Below, piece by piece: positions 20,120 to 28,964 of a stretch of DNA of 64,000 bases. Source of the DNA: an uncultured Roseicyclus sp. (GTDB lineage Bacteria; Pseudomonadota; Alphaproteobacteria; Rhodobacterales; Rhodobacteraceae); NCBI GenBank assembly GCA_947489665.1, contig CANLEH010000006.1:1-64000 (forward strand), read 5' to 3'. Numbering within the stretch: the stretch's first letter is position 1; the number at the start of each line of letters is the position of its first letter. The notes under the pieces were generated by a model. The model was not told the DNA's origin and made no database searches. It was given only the letters and a program-made list of their open reading frames with translations. A program made the translations under genes and the position numbers.

Positions 20120-21280
20120 ATGACGGATTTCTCGAAGCTTGGCGCGGCGGTGATCGGAACGGGGTTCATCGGCACGGTCCACACGCAAGCTCTGCGCCGA
20201 TTGGGCGTGCAGGTGAAAGGGGTTCTCGGGTCCTCCCCAGAGCGTGGCGCAGCACGGGCGGCCGAAATCGGCGTCGCCCATGCTTACGCCACGCTCGAGG
20301 AATTGTTGGCCGATGACGGCGTGGACGTGGTGCACGTGACCTCGCCCAACCACGCGCATTACGGGCAGGTGAAGGCGATTTTGCAGGCCGGGAAGCACGT
20401 GATCTGCGAGAAGCCGCTGGCGATGACGAGTGCTGAGTCGGCCGAGATGGTGGAAATCGCGCGCACCTCAGGCAAGGTCGCCGCCGTGTGCTACAACATT
20501 CGCTTCTATCCGCTGAACCAACAGGCCCACGGGATGGTGCAAGCGGGGGAGCTTGGCGACATTCGTTTCGTCACGGGCCATTACCATCAGGATTGGCTGG
20601 CCAAACCAACCGACTGGAACTGGCGTTTGGTCGCGGAAGAGGGTGGTGCGCTGCGCTCTGTCGGCGATATCGGGACGCATTGGGTGGACCTGACGAGCTT
20701 CGTGACCGGGCTGAAGGCCGAGGCTGTGATGGCGGAATTGGCAACGTTTATCCCGGAGCGGGAAAAGCCGGTGGGACCGGTGGAAACCTTTTCCTCGGCG
20801 GCTGGCGCGACGGAGACCGCCCAGATCACCACCGACGACGCCGCAATGATCGTGATCCGCTATGCGGGTGGCGCGCGCGGGGTGATGAGCACGTCGCAGA
20901 TCAACATGGGCCGCAAAAACTCCCTGCAATGGGATGTGGCAGGCGCGAAGGCTTCCGCCGCGTGGGACAGCGAGACGCCGGATCATTTGTTCATCGGGCA
21001 TCGAGACCGCGCCAATGAAACCCTCATGCGGGACTTCACGCTGATGAACGACACGGGCGTTGCGGCGGCGACCTTGCCGCCCGGCCATGTGGAAGGTTTC
21101 GCAGACAGTTTCTTCAACTTTTTCAGGGCTGTGTACGCGGATGTTGATGCGGGCGAGCGGCAAGAGAATAGCACATGGGCCACCTTTGATGATGGCCATT
21201 ACGAGATGCGCTTTTGCGACGCGGTGGTGCTGAGTGCGCGCGAAAACCGCTGGGTACGGCTGGATGAGATCGGGGGGTAA
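20120..21280 (+). CDS. Gfo/Idh/MocA-family oxidoreductase (1)
   Basis: 386 residues: Rossmann motif AVIGTGFIG at residues 9-17, the EKP motif (CEKPLAM, near residue 97) and a C-terminal a/b substrate domain with GGALRSVGDIGTHWVDL, whose Asp/His belong to the usual active-site set. Family enzymes oxidise a ring hydroxyl of sugars or cyclitols, often giving 3-keto or inosose products. It is the second gene of the cluster, followed after 3 bases by the isomerase. It is the longest of the four paralogues here. Confidence 0.88.
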   Translation: MTDFSKLGAAVIGTGFIGTVHTQALRRLGVQVKGVLGSSPERGAARAAEIGVAHAYATLEELLADDGVDVVHVTSPNHAHYGQVKAILQAGKHVICEKPLAMTSAESAEMVEIARTSGKVAAVCYNIRFYPLNQQAHGMVQAGELGDIRFVTGHYHQDWLAKPTDWNWRLVAEEGGALRSVGDIGTHWVDLTSFVTGLKAEAVMAELATFIPEREKPVGPVETFSSAAGATETAQITTDDAAMIVIRYAGGARGVMSTSQINMGRKNSLQWDVAGAKASAAWDSETPDHLFIGHRDRANETLMRDFTLMNDTGVAAATLPPGHVEGFADSFFNFFRAVYADVDAGERQENSTWATFDDGHYEMRFCDAVVLSARENRWVRLDEIGG

Positions 21281-21283
21281 GGC

Positions 21284-22198
21284 ATGAAACTTGGGCTACT
21301 GACGGCACCGTTTGAGGACAGCGACCTGATGGACGTCGCGGCGTGGTCCGGGGCGAATGGCTTCTCGGCCTTCGAGGTTGCATGCTGGCCCGCCAGTGGC
21401 GGCGAGGCGCGGCGATATGCTGGCACGTCTCATATCAACGTCGATGGGCTGAATGCAGCGCAAGGCGAGGAGATCAAGGGCGGACTGGCCGCGCAAGGCA
21501 TCGAGATTTCGGGCCTCGGTTACTACCCCAACCCGCTGCACGCCGATGCGGATCACCGGGAGGAGGTGATCGGGCATCTGATGAAGGTCATCACGGCGGC
21601 GGGCACCATGGGTGTGCCGATTGTGAACACCTTTGTGGGTGGGGACCGGACGCTGAACGTCGATGAAAACTGGGCGCGGGCGGTTGAGATCTTCAACCCC
21701 ATCGTCGCCCATGCGCAGGCTTCTGGGGTGCGGCTGTGCTTTGAAAACTGCCCAATGATCTTCAGCTATGATGAATGGCCGGGCGGTCACAACATCGCCT
21801 ACAGCCCGAAAATCTGGCGGCGCATTTTCGAACAATGGGGGGATGCTGTCGGCATGAATTTCGACCCCAGCCACCTGATCTGGCAGTTCATCGACCAGAC
21901 TCGCTTCATCAAGGAATTCGGGGGCCAGATGGCCCATGTCCACGCCAAGGACGTGATGGTGGATCGCGACGGACTTTATGAGAATGGCGTGATGTCCACC
22001 GGCATGGGCTGGCAAATTCCACGGCTTTGCGGGCTGGGCGATGTGGACTGGAGCGACTTTTTCAGCGGGCTTTACCGCGCCGGATATGACGGCCCCATCA
22101 TCATCGAGCATGAGGATCGCCTGTTTGAAGGAACCGACGAAAAGGTCAAACGCGGGTTCCTGCTGGCCCGCGACGTTCTGCAACCATTCATCAAGTAG
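21284..22198 (+). CDS. Sugar phosphate isomerase/epimerase-type TIM barrel
   Basis: 304-residue protein of the xylose-isomerase-like (AP endonuclease 2) superfamily. Metal-binding segments visible are NCPMIF with the preceding Glu (CFENCPM), FDPSHLIW, HVHAKDV and IIEHED. These are the Glu, Asp/His, His and Glu ligands seen in IolE/IolI, DTE epimerase and 3-keto-sugar-processing enzymes. In clusters with several Gfo/Idh enzymes, such a protein usually isomerises, dehydrates or cleaves the keto-sugar. No separate kinase or aldolase is present, so the final steps must be encoded elsewhere. Confidence 0.85.
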   Translation: MKLGLLTAPFEDSDLMDVAAWSGANGFSAFEVACWPASGGEARRYAGTSHINVDGLNAAQGEEIKGGLAAQGIEISGLGYYPNPLHADADHREEVIGHLMKVITAAGTMGVPIVNTFVGGDRTLNVDENWARAVEIFNPIVAHAQASGVRLCFENCPMIFSYDEWPGGHNIAYSPKIWRRIFEQWGDAVGMNFDPSHLIWQFIDQTRFIKEFGGQMAHVHAKDVMVDRDGLYENGVMSTGMGWQIPRLCGLGDVDWSDFFSGLYRAGYDGPIIIEHEDRLFEGTDEKVKRGFLLARDVLQPFIK

Positions 22199-22248
22199 AG
22201 GGTGCCAAGCCCCGGACTTTGTTTTGTAATCCCAAGGGAGGAAGACCA

Positions 22249-23268
22249 ATGAAAAGACTTCTAACAACCGCCGCCGCTTTGGCGATGCTGGCCCCCGGCG
22301 CGGCTTTTGCCGATGGCCATGCGGCCTACACGATTGGCGTGTCGAACACCGTGCAAGGCAATGGCTGGCGCGAGCAGATGATCTGCGCGATGCGTGCGCA
22401 GGCGGCCGCCGAAGGGGATGTGGCCGAGCTGATCGTGGCGCACCGGAACACGGATGCGGCGGGTCAGCTTGAAGACCTCAACAACTTGATCGAGGCGGGC
22501 GTGGATGCCATCGTGCTCAACCCGTCGAACCCGGACGCGCTGAACTCGGCCCTTGATGCGGCGATGGCGGCTGGGATCGTGGTTGTGGCCGTCGATGCCG
22601 GTGTGACGGCGGAAGGGGCCTATATCCTGTCCAACAACCAGGAAGAATACGCCTATCTCGGCGCGCGGTGGCTGTTTGAGCAGTTGGGCGGCGAAGGTGC
22701 TGTTGTCTACATGCGCGGGATCGCTGGTGTGTCGGCGGATACGGACCGCGACAATGGCTTCCAGCGCGCTTTGGCCGAATATCCCGGCATCGAGGTCGTG
22801 CACGAGGTCTTCACCGGCTGGCAGCAGGACCAGGGCAAGCAGCAGATGTTTGATTTCCTTGCAACTGGCATTCCGTTTGATGGTGTCTGGACCTCCGGCA
22901 TCGACAACGTGATCGTGGATGCGTTTGTGGAATCTGGCGCGCCGCTGGTGCCAATCGTTGGTGCCGACAATGCCGGGTTCGTGCAGTACCTGGCCGAGAC
23001 CGAAGGTCTACAAGGCGCAGCTGTCACCAACCCGGGCTCCGTCGGGGGCGCTGGCATCGCGCTGGCCGTAGATATCCTGAACGGCGAGGCGCCAGCGGAA
23101 AGCACCGTGCTGGTTGATCCGGTTCTCTGGGAGAATACGACTGCCGAAGGGCAAGAGATCATCGCGGGCGCCCTGAACCCGAACCTCGATCCGGAATGGC
23201 CGGTCTCGGTCTCCATCCCCGGTTGGACGGATTATTCGATGGAAGAGATCATCGCCTGCGAAGGCTGA
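22249..23268 (+). CDS. Sugar ABC transporter periplasmic binding protein (RbsB-like)
   Basis: 339 residues. The signal peptide ends around AAFADGHA. The mature domain is the type-1 binding protein fold of the ribose/xylose/inositol class, with NLIEAGVDAIVLNPSNPDAL and VVAVDAGV. Ribosome site GGGAGGAAG precedes the ATG at 22249. It is followed by one double ATPase and two permeases, the complete uptake system. The class binds monosaccharides or cyclitols; the exact ligand cannot be deduced. Confidence 0.9.
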   Translation: MKRLLTTAAALAMLAPGAAFADGHAAYTIGVSNTVQGNGWREQMICAMRAQAAAEGDVAELIVAHRNTDAAGQLEDLNNLIEAGVDAIVLNPSNPDALNSALDAAMAAGIVVVAVDAGVTAEGAYILSNNQEEYAYLGARWLFEQLGGEGAVVYMRGIAGVSADTDRDNGFQRALAEYPGIEVVHEVFTGWQQDQGKQQMFDFLATGIPFDGVWTSGIDNVIVDAFVESGAPLVPIVGADNAGFVQYLAETEGLQGAAVTNPGSVGGAGIALAVDILNGEAPAESTVLVDPVLWENTTAEGQEIIAGALNPNLDPEWPVSVSIPGWTDYSMEEIIACEG

Positions 23269-23344
23269 TCTGAGCCTTTGAAAACGGGTGTCCCGCCGTG
23301 CGTGTGGGGCACCCCAGCCAATAGACAAACCTCCGGGGCGCGAG

Positions 23345-24835
23345 ATGAGCAGGACGGAACCACAAGCGCTTTTGGATGCGACCGGCGTGGCCAAGAGCTT
23401 TGGCGCGGTGCGGGCGCTGACGGATGCGAGCCTGCACGTCTCGCCGGGGGAAGTTGTTGCCCTGATGGGGGCAAACGGCGCAGGGAAATCGACCTTCGTG
23501 AAAATCATCACCGGAGCTTTACGGCCCGATGCGGGCACGGTCTTGATCCGGGGCAAGCCCGCGCAGGTGGGGAGCCCCGCGCAGGCGCGACGGTCCGGGT
23601 TGGTGCCTGTCTATCAGGAACCTTCGTTGATCCCCGATCTGGATGTGGCCGACAACCTGCGCCTTGGTGATACGCCAGTGGAGCCGTTCCGGCATTGGGT
23701 CAGTGAATTGGGGATCGAGGGGCTGAGGCTGGATCACATGATCGCCGACTTGCCGCTGGCGACCCTGCGCATCCTCGATCTGGCCCGCGCGATTGCGGCG
23801 GAGCCGGACGTTCTGATGCTGGATGAGATGACAGCGGCCTTGCCCACCGATCTTGTCGAGAAGGTCCTGAAAACCGTGCGCGGGCAGGCGGATGAAGGGC
23901 GCGGGGTGATCTATATCTCACACCGGTTCACCGAAATTCAGGAGCTTTGCGACAGTGCCACGGTCCTGCGCGATGGGCGCACGGTGGGCGATCTGAAGAT
24001 CGAAGCGGGTGCCGAAGAGCAGGTGGTTGAATTGATGCTGGGGGCGAAGATCGACCTTGGCAAGGCGGCGGCGCGTGCGCGTCACGTGAACGAGGGCGCG
24101 CCGCGGCTGAGCGCGCGGGGTCTGGCGGTTGCGCCAAAGGTGACGGACGTGTCGTTCGACCTCTACCCTGGTGAGGTTCTCGGCGTCGTGGCACTGGAAG
24201 GGCAGGGGCAGGACGAGGTCTTTGAAGTGCTATCCGGCTTCCGCAAGGCCACTGGCGGCACGCTGGAGGTCGATGGAGATGCGGTCAGTTTCAATCACCC
24301 GTCGCAGGCCATCGCCAAGGGTCTGACCTTCGTGCCGGGCGACAGGGCCGAGGCCCTGATGCGCGAGCGGTCCGTGCGCGAGAATATCGCTTTGCCGTTT
24401 TCGGCACGGTTGCGCGATTGGGGTCCGCTGAAAGGCAGGCAGGAGCGTGCGCGCGTCGCCCATGCCATTGAAAAGCTTCAGATTGACACCCGAGCACAGG
24501 GCGAGGTGCAGCGCCTGTCCGGCGGCAATCAGCAAAAGGTGACCATTGGGCGGTGGCTGGCCCATGGGGTTGAAACGCTGCTGCTGTTCGACCCGACCCG
24601 CGGCATCGATGTGCGCACCAAGCGGCAGATTTACCCGCTTGTACGCGAGTTGGCAGAACAGGGCGCGGCTGTGTTGTACTACACCTCTGAACTGGAGGAA
24701 GTGCCCTTGGCCTGCGACCGCGCCGTGGTGATCTTCAACGGCCGCGTGGTCGATGTGGTTGACGCGGCGGATGCCGATGAACAGACCTTGATGCGCGCGG
24801 CCTATGGGCTGACCGAAGCGAAAGCCGCGTCATGA
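23345..24835 (+). CDS. Sugar ABC transporter ATP-binding protein, two nucleotide-binding domains (RbsA-like)
   Basis: 496 residues. Domain 1 has Walker A GANGAGKST (about residue 43) and Walker B VLMLDEM, but its signature region reads DLPLATLRI instead of the usual LSxGQQQ. Domain 2 has the good signature LSGGNQQK and LLFDPTRGID, with a degenerate P-loop, as normal in RbsA/XylG proteins. Start at ATG 23345 is chosen over an upstream GTG at 23288. It overlaps the first permease gene by ATGA. It powers uptake through the two following permeases. Confidence 0.88.
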   Translation: MSRTEPQALLDATGVAKSFGAVRALTDASLHVSPGEVVALMGANGAGKSTFVKIITGALRPDAGTVLIRGKPAQVGSPAQARRSGLVPVYQEPSLIPDLDVADNLRLGDTPVEPFRHWVSELGIEGLRLDHMIADLPLATLRILDLARAIAAEPDVLMLDEMTAALPTDLVEKVLKTVRGQADEGRGVIYISHRFTEIQELCDSATVLRDGRTVGDLKIEAGAEEQVVELMLGAKIDLGKAAARARHVNEGAPRLSARGLAVAPKVTDVSFDLYPGEVLGVVALEGQGQDEVFEVLSGFRKATGGTLEVDGDAVSFNHPSQAIAKGLTFVPGDRAEALMRERSVRENIALPFSARLRDWGPLKGRQERARVAHAIEKLQIDTRAQGEVQRLSGGNQQKVTIGRWLAHGVETLLLFDPTRGIDVRTKRQIYPLVRELAEQGAAVLYYTSELEEVPLACDRAVVIFNGRVVDVVDAADADEQTLMRAAYGLTEAKAAS

Positions 24836-25767
24836 GCATGGTGCGCAAGAACGCGTGGGTCTTGGGGTTGCTGGCACTGCTGGCCGTGCTTCTGATCGTG
24901 ACCAAGCTGATCCAACCGAGTTTCGGGGCAACCGGCCTTGAAAGCCTCGCCCGCGCCGCCTTGCCCTTTGCCTTCGCCACGGCGGGTATGGCGATTGTGG
25001 TGATCGTGGGCGGCATCGACTTGTCGATTGCGTCGATCATGGCGGTCTGCGGGGTGACGGCGGCGGTTCTGATGCAGAGCATGGGGGCCGTGCCAGCGGT
25101 GGCCATCACACTGGCGCTTGGCGGGCTGATGGGGGCGATCAACGGCGGGCTGATCGTGGTCACGAAAGTGCCCGACATCGTGGTAACATTGGCGATGCTG
25201 TTTGTGTGGGAAGGGGTCGCCTTGCTGATACTGGAGACGCCGGGCGGCACCGTTGCGCCCGGGTTGCGGGCGCTGATCAACGGCTCCCTTATCCCGTTTC
25301 TTCCCAATGCCTTACTGGTCATCGTGATTGCCGTTGCCCTTGTCTGGGTGCCTGTGCGCCGTTCCAAGCTTGGGCTCTCGATTTATGCCGTGGGTTCGGA
25401 TGAATTGGCCGCCTTCCGCTCCGGCGTATCTGTGGGCTGGACCAAGGTTGCCGCCTACGCGTTGGCCGGCGTGCTGGCGGCGATGGGGGGCTTGAGCCTG
25501 ATCATGCTGACCGGCATAGGAGAGCCTGTGCCCGGCCCCTACTTGCTGGCTTCGGTCGCCGCCGTGGTGTTGGGCGGCGTGATGCTGGGCGGCGGGCGCG
25601 GCGGGCTGCTCGGACCGATCATCGCGGTCTTCATCCTGCGTATCATCCGCACGATCCTGACGCTGGCGAATGTGGACCCTAACGTCACGACGATTGTGGA
25701 AGGTGTGGTAATGGTCGCCGTGGTGATGTTGGGCGCAGTGCTGACCTACCGAGGACGGCGGACATGA
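24832..25767 (+). CDS. Sugar ABC transporter permease (RbsC-like) 1
   Basis: 311-residue polytopic protein (eight to ten hydrophobic helices) of the BPD_transp_2 class, with IVGGIDLSIASIMAVCGV near residue 60, characteristic of ribose/xylose permeases. Coupled by ATGA at both ends. With the second, different permease it probably forms a heterodimeric channel. Confidence 0.9.
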   Translation: MSMVRKNAWVLGLLALLAVLLIVTKLIQPSFGATGLESLARAALPFAFATAGMAIVVIVGGIDLSIASIMAVCGVTAAVLMQSMGAVPAVAITLALGGLMGAINGGLIVVTKVPDIVVTLAMLFVWEGVALLILETPGGTVAPGLRALINGSLIPFLPNALLVIVIAVALVWVPVRRSKLGLSIYAVGSDELAAFRSGVSVGWTKVAAYALAGVLAAMGGLSLIMLTGIGEPVPGPYLLASVAAVVLGGVMLGGGRGGLLGPIIAVFILRIIRTILTLANVDPNVTTIVEGVVMVAVVMLGAVLTYRGRRT

Positions 25768-26777
25768 GCGATACACGCATCCATGCGGAAGCGGCGGAAG
25801 AACGTGGCCTCGTCCGCCTTGGCCGGTTCTTGCGGGACAATCCGGTCATCCCGCTGATCTTCTTCCTGATACTTCTGATCTTCGCACATTTTTACATCGT
25901 CATGCCGGTGCGCACGGGGCGAACCGGCGCTTTGTCGGCCTTCTGGGTCAACAACCTGATCAAATTCGCGATCCCGCTTGCGATGTTGGCGGCCTGTCAG
26001 GTGCTGACGATGCTGACGGCGGGCATCGACCTGTCTGCGGGCATCGTTGCCACCATCGCGGCCTTCGTCTGTGCCACGCTGTCACCCTTGATCGGTGTGC
26101 CGGGGGCGGTGGCGATTGCCATGGCCTGCGGCGTTGTCGTTGGGCTGGTGAACGGGTTTGGAGTGGGCGTGGTGCGGGTGCATCCGCTGATCATGACCCT
26201 CGGCACGGGTCTGATCGCCACCGGCTGCTTGCAGGTCTACCAGCGCTTCGTGATCTCCACCGGCACATTGGTGCCGGAGTTCCTCGTCTGGCTCGGCACC
26301 GGACGCACGGCGGGCCTGCCCAATGGCCTGTTCCTGTTCCTACCGTTTGCGGCCTTCATCCTCTGGCTCATGCGCTTCACGGGTTTCGGCCGGTTGCTGT
26401 TCGCGCTTGGCTCGAACGAGAATGCGGCCAAGCTGAGTGGCGTGAAAAGCTGGCAGGTGTTTCTTGCGCTCTACGCACTGTCGGGTGTGATCGCCGCGCT
26501 TGCGGGCCTGCTTTATCTAGGCATGATCCGCACGCCCTCGCTGCAACTGGCCAACCCGCTGCTGTTGCCCTCAGTCGCGGCGGCAGTGATCGGTGGCACG
26601 TCCATCTTCGGGGGGCGCGGCAGCTTTGCGGGCGCCATCGTCGGCGCGCTCATCCTGCGGGTGATCGACACGATGCTGACGCTGTTGCAGATGCCGGAAG
26701 GCGCGCGGATCGCGCTATTCGGCTTGATCATCCTGCTGGTCACGGCGCTTTATGTCAGGATTACGGGGAGTAGATAG
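25764..26777 (+). CDS. Sugar ABC transporter permease (RbsC-like) 2
   Basis: 337-residue RbsC-family permease with a hydrophilic N-terminal extension of about 20 residues. It has LTAGIDLSAGIVATIAAFV near residue 90 and GRLLFALGSNENAAKLSGV near 215, both family hallmarks. Its last codon is directly followed by the next oxidoreductase gene, so transporter and enzymes are one transcript. Confidence 0.9.
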   Translation: MSDTRIHAEAAEERGLVRLGRFLRDNPVIPLIFFLILLIFAHFYIVMPVRTGRTGALSAFWVNNLIKFAIPLAMLAACQVLTMLTAGIDLSAGIVATIAAFVCATLSPLIGVPGAVAIAMACGVVVGLVNGFGVGVVRVHPLIMTLGTGLIATGCLQVYQRFVISTGTLVPEFLVWLGTGRTAGLPNGLFLFLPFAAFILWLMRFTGFGRLLFALGSNENAAKLSGVKSWQVFLALYALSGVIAALAGLLYLGMIRTPSLQLANPLLLPSVAAAVIGGTSIFGGRGSFAGAIVGALILRVIDTMLTLLQMPEGARIALFGLIILLVTALYVRITGSR

Positions 26778-27851
26778 ATGGTTTATCGCGTCGTCGGGAT
26801 CAGCTTCGATCACATGCATATGGGCGACCTTTTGCGAATGGTCCACGAACATCCCGATGCCGAGATTGCGGGCCTGTACGATCCCGACCGGTCCAAGATG
26901 CTGGGCGCCATCGATACGTTCAGCGTATCCGACGATCGCGTTTTTACCGATTTCGATGCCTGCATGGCGGCGGGGCCTTATGACCTTGCCATCCTGTGTT
27001 GCGCCACGGCGGACCATGCCGAGATGACCGAACGCCTGGCCCCCCACGGCGTGCATATCCATGTCGAAAAGCCCTTTGCGGCCAGCGCCGATGACGCGCG
27101 GCGGATGATGAAAGCGATGCAAGGGACGGGCAAGATCATGTCGATCAACTGGCCGCTGGCCTGGGTTGAGAGCCATCTGACCGCCAAGCGCTTGATCGAC
27201 GAAGGGATGATCGGAGAATTGCGGGAGGTGCATTTCTACGACGGCAATCGCGGGCCGCTCTTCCACCTGGCCGACAAGGTGGAGGTCAGCCCGGAAGAGG
27301 TCGAGGCACAGAAACCCGATAGCTGGTGGTACAAGAAGGCCTCCGGCGGCGGGGCGTTGCTGGATTACATGGGCTACGGCGCGACACTTGGTACCTGGTA
27401 TATGGGGGGTGAAGCCCCGCTGGAAGTGACCTGCACCATCGACGAAGTGCCGGGGATCGAGGTGGATCAACACGCCATCGCGGTGGTGCGCTATGCTCGC
27501 GGGCTTTCAAAGATGGAAACCCGCTGGGGCACCTTCACGGACCCTTGGACGATCAATCCTCAGCCGATGTGCGGCTTCGTCTTCGTGGGCAGCGACGGCA
27601 CGATCTGCTCGCCCGACTACGCGCCCGCCGTGACCGTGCAGACCCGCGCAAAGCCTGAAAAACACGATATCCCCGTCGATCCGCTGCCCGAAGGCCGCGG
27701 CGATGCCATCGCCTACATCCTCGACCTGATCGATCGCGGCGCGCAGCCTGAAGGCCCGTTCGACCCCGCGCTCTGCCTGACCGCGCAACGGATCGTGGAC
27801 ACCGCCGCGGCCTCCGCCCAACAAAAACGCACCCTGGAGCTTTTGCCATGA
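26778..27851 (+). CDS. Gfo/Idh/MocA-family oxidoreductase (2)
   Basis: 357 residues. The N terminus reads MVYRVVGISFDHMHMGDLL, where the usual GxGxxG Rossmann glycines are replaced by GISFDHMHMG. The EKP motif is retained (HVEKPFAA, near residue 97). Loss of the first glycines occurs in some divergent members and could change cofactor use. The C-terminal domain has a Gly-rich GGGALLDYMGYG in place of the usual GGGxLxDxGxH, so the active-site His of the dyad is a Tyr here. It may be a lyase, epimerase or structural partner rather than a standard dehydrogenase. It overlaps the next paralogue by ATGA. Confidence 0.85.
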   Translation: MVYRVVGISFDHMHMGDLLRMVHEHPDAEIAGLYDPDRSKMLGAIDTFSVSDDRVFTDFDACMAAGPYDLAILCCATADHAEMTERLAPHGVHIHVEKPFAASADDARRMMKAMQGTGKIMSINWPLAWVESHLTAKRLIDEGMIGELREVHFYDGNRGPLFHLADKVEVSPEEVEAQKPDSWWYKKASGGGALLDYMGYGATLGTWYMGGEAPLEVTCTIDEVPGIEVDQHAIAVVRYARGLSKMETRWGTFTDPWTINPQPMCGFVFVGSDGTICSPDYAPAVTVQTRAKPEKHDIPVDPLPEGRGDAIAYILDLIDRGAQPEGPFDPALCLTAQRIVDTAAASAQQKRTLELLP

Positions 27852-28963
27852 CCGAAGATGCGGGCGACAGCGACACCTATGCCCTGAAGGCCGCCGATCT
27901 GCCCGAGATTGCCGCACCTGACGTGGCCTATAGACCGCCCATGCCGCAGCATCTGCGCCCGCGCATCGGGGTGATCGGGACAGGCGGCATCTCTGGCTCC
28001 CACCTCGACGCCTATCGCAAGGCGGGCTGGCAGGTGGCTGCGCTGTGGAACCGGACCCGCACGAAGGCCGAACAAAAGGCCGCAGAATATTGCCCTCAGG
28101 CCCGCATCGAAGACACCTGGCAGGCGGTCCTGGATAACTCCGATATCGACGTGGTCGACATCACGCTGCACCCTGAACACCGGACTGAGATCATCGACGC
28201 GGCGCTGAAGGCTGGCAAACATGTGCTGAGCCAGAAGCCCTTCGTCACCGACCTCGACACCGGCATGGACCTTGTGAAACTGGCGCAAGACAAGGGCGTG
28301 AAGCTGGCCGTGAACCAGAACGCGCGATGGGCGCCCTATTTTGCCTTCATGCGAGAGGCCGCGCGGGCGGGCCATATCGGGCAGGTGCTTTCCGTGCACC
28401 TGAACGTCCACTGGAACCATGGCTGGACGGCGGGCACGCCCTTTGACGAGATCGAGGATCTGATCCTTTACGATTTCGGCGTACATTGGTTCGACTTCGT
28501 CAATTCCGTGCTCGGCAACCGGGTTGAGGCGATCTTTGCCACTGCGCTGCGCGGGGCAGGGCAGGCCAACAAGGTGCCGCTTTTGGCGCAGGCGCTGGTG
28601 CGGGCCGATGGCGCGCAGGCCTCGCTGGTCTTTGACGGCGGCATCCCCCACGGGCCCCGCGACACAACCTTTGTGGGGGGCACGGCGGGCAGTATTCAGT
28701 CCGACGGGCCGGATCTGGGTCAGCAACAGGTGACGATGACCACACCTGATGGCATCGCCCGCCCTCAGCTGGAGGGCGATTGGTTCAACGACGGCTTCAT
28801 GGGCACGATGGGGGAGCTTTTGTGTGCGATCGAGGATGATCGCGAACCCGCCAATGGCGCCGCCGAGAACCTGCGCAGCCTCGCCATGGCCTTTGCAGCC
28901 GTCCGCTCGCGCATCACCGGAAAGGAAGTCGCTGTGGGCGCGGCCCGGCGGTTGGAAAGCTGA
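27848..28963 (+). CDS. Gfo/Idh/MocA-family oxidoreductase (3)
   Basis: 371 residues with an N-terminal extension of about 37 residues before the Rossmann motif GVIGTGGISGSH. The usual EKP motif is SQKPFVT, with Gln before Lys-Pro. The substrate domain has LILYDFGVHWFDF, keeping Asp and His. Oxidoreductases of this type act on sugar or cyclitol hydroxyls. It lies between paralogues 2 and 4 in one operon, overlapping the former by four bases. Confidence 0.87.
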   Translation: MTEDAGDSDTYALKAADLPEIAAPDVAYRPPMPQHLRPRIGVIGTGGISGSHLDAYRKAGWQVAALWNRTRTKAEQKAAEYCPQARIEDTWQAVLDNSDIDVVDITLHPEHRTEIIDAALKAGKHVLSQKPFVTDLDTGMDLVKLAQDKGVKLAVNQNARWAPYFAFMREAARAGHIGQVLSVHLNVHWNHGWTAGTPFDEIEDLILYDFGVHWFDFVNSVLGNRVEAIFATALRGAGQANKVPLLAQALVRADGAQASLVFDGGIPHGPRDTTFVGGTAGSIQSDGPDLGQQQVTMTTPDGIARPQLEGDWFNDGFMGTMGELLCAIEDDREPANGAAENLRSLAMAFAAVRSRITGKEVAVGAARRLES

Positions 28964-28964
28964 T

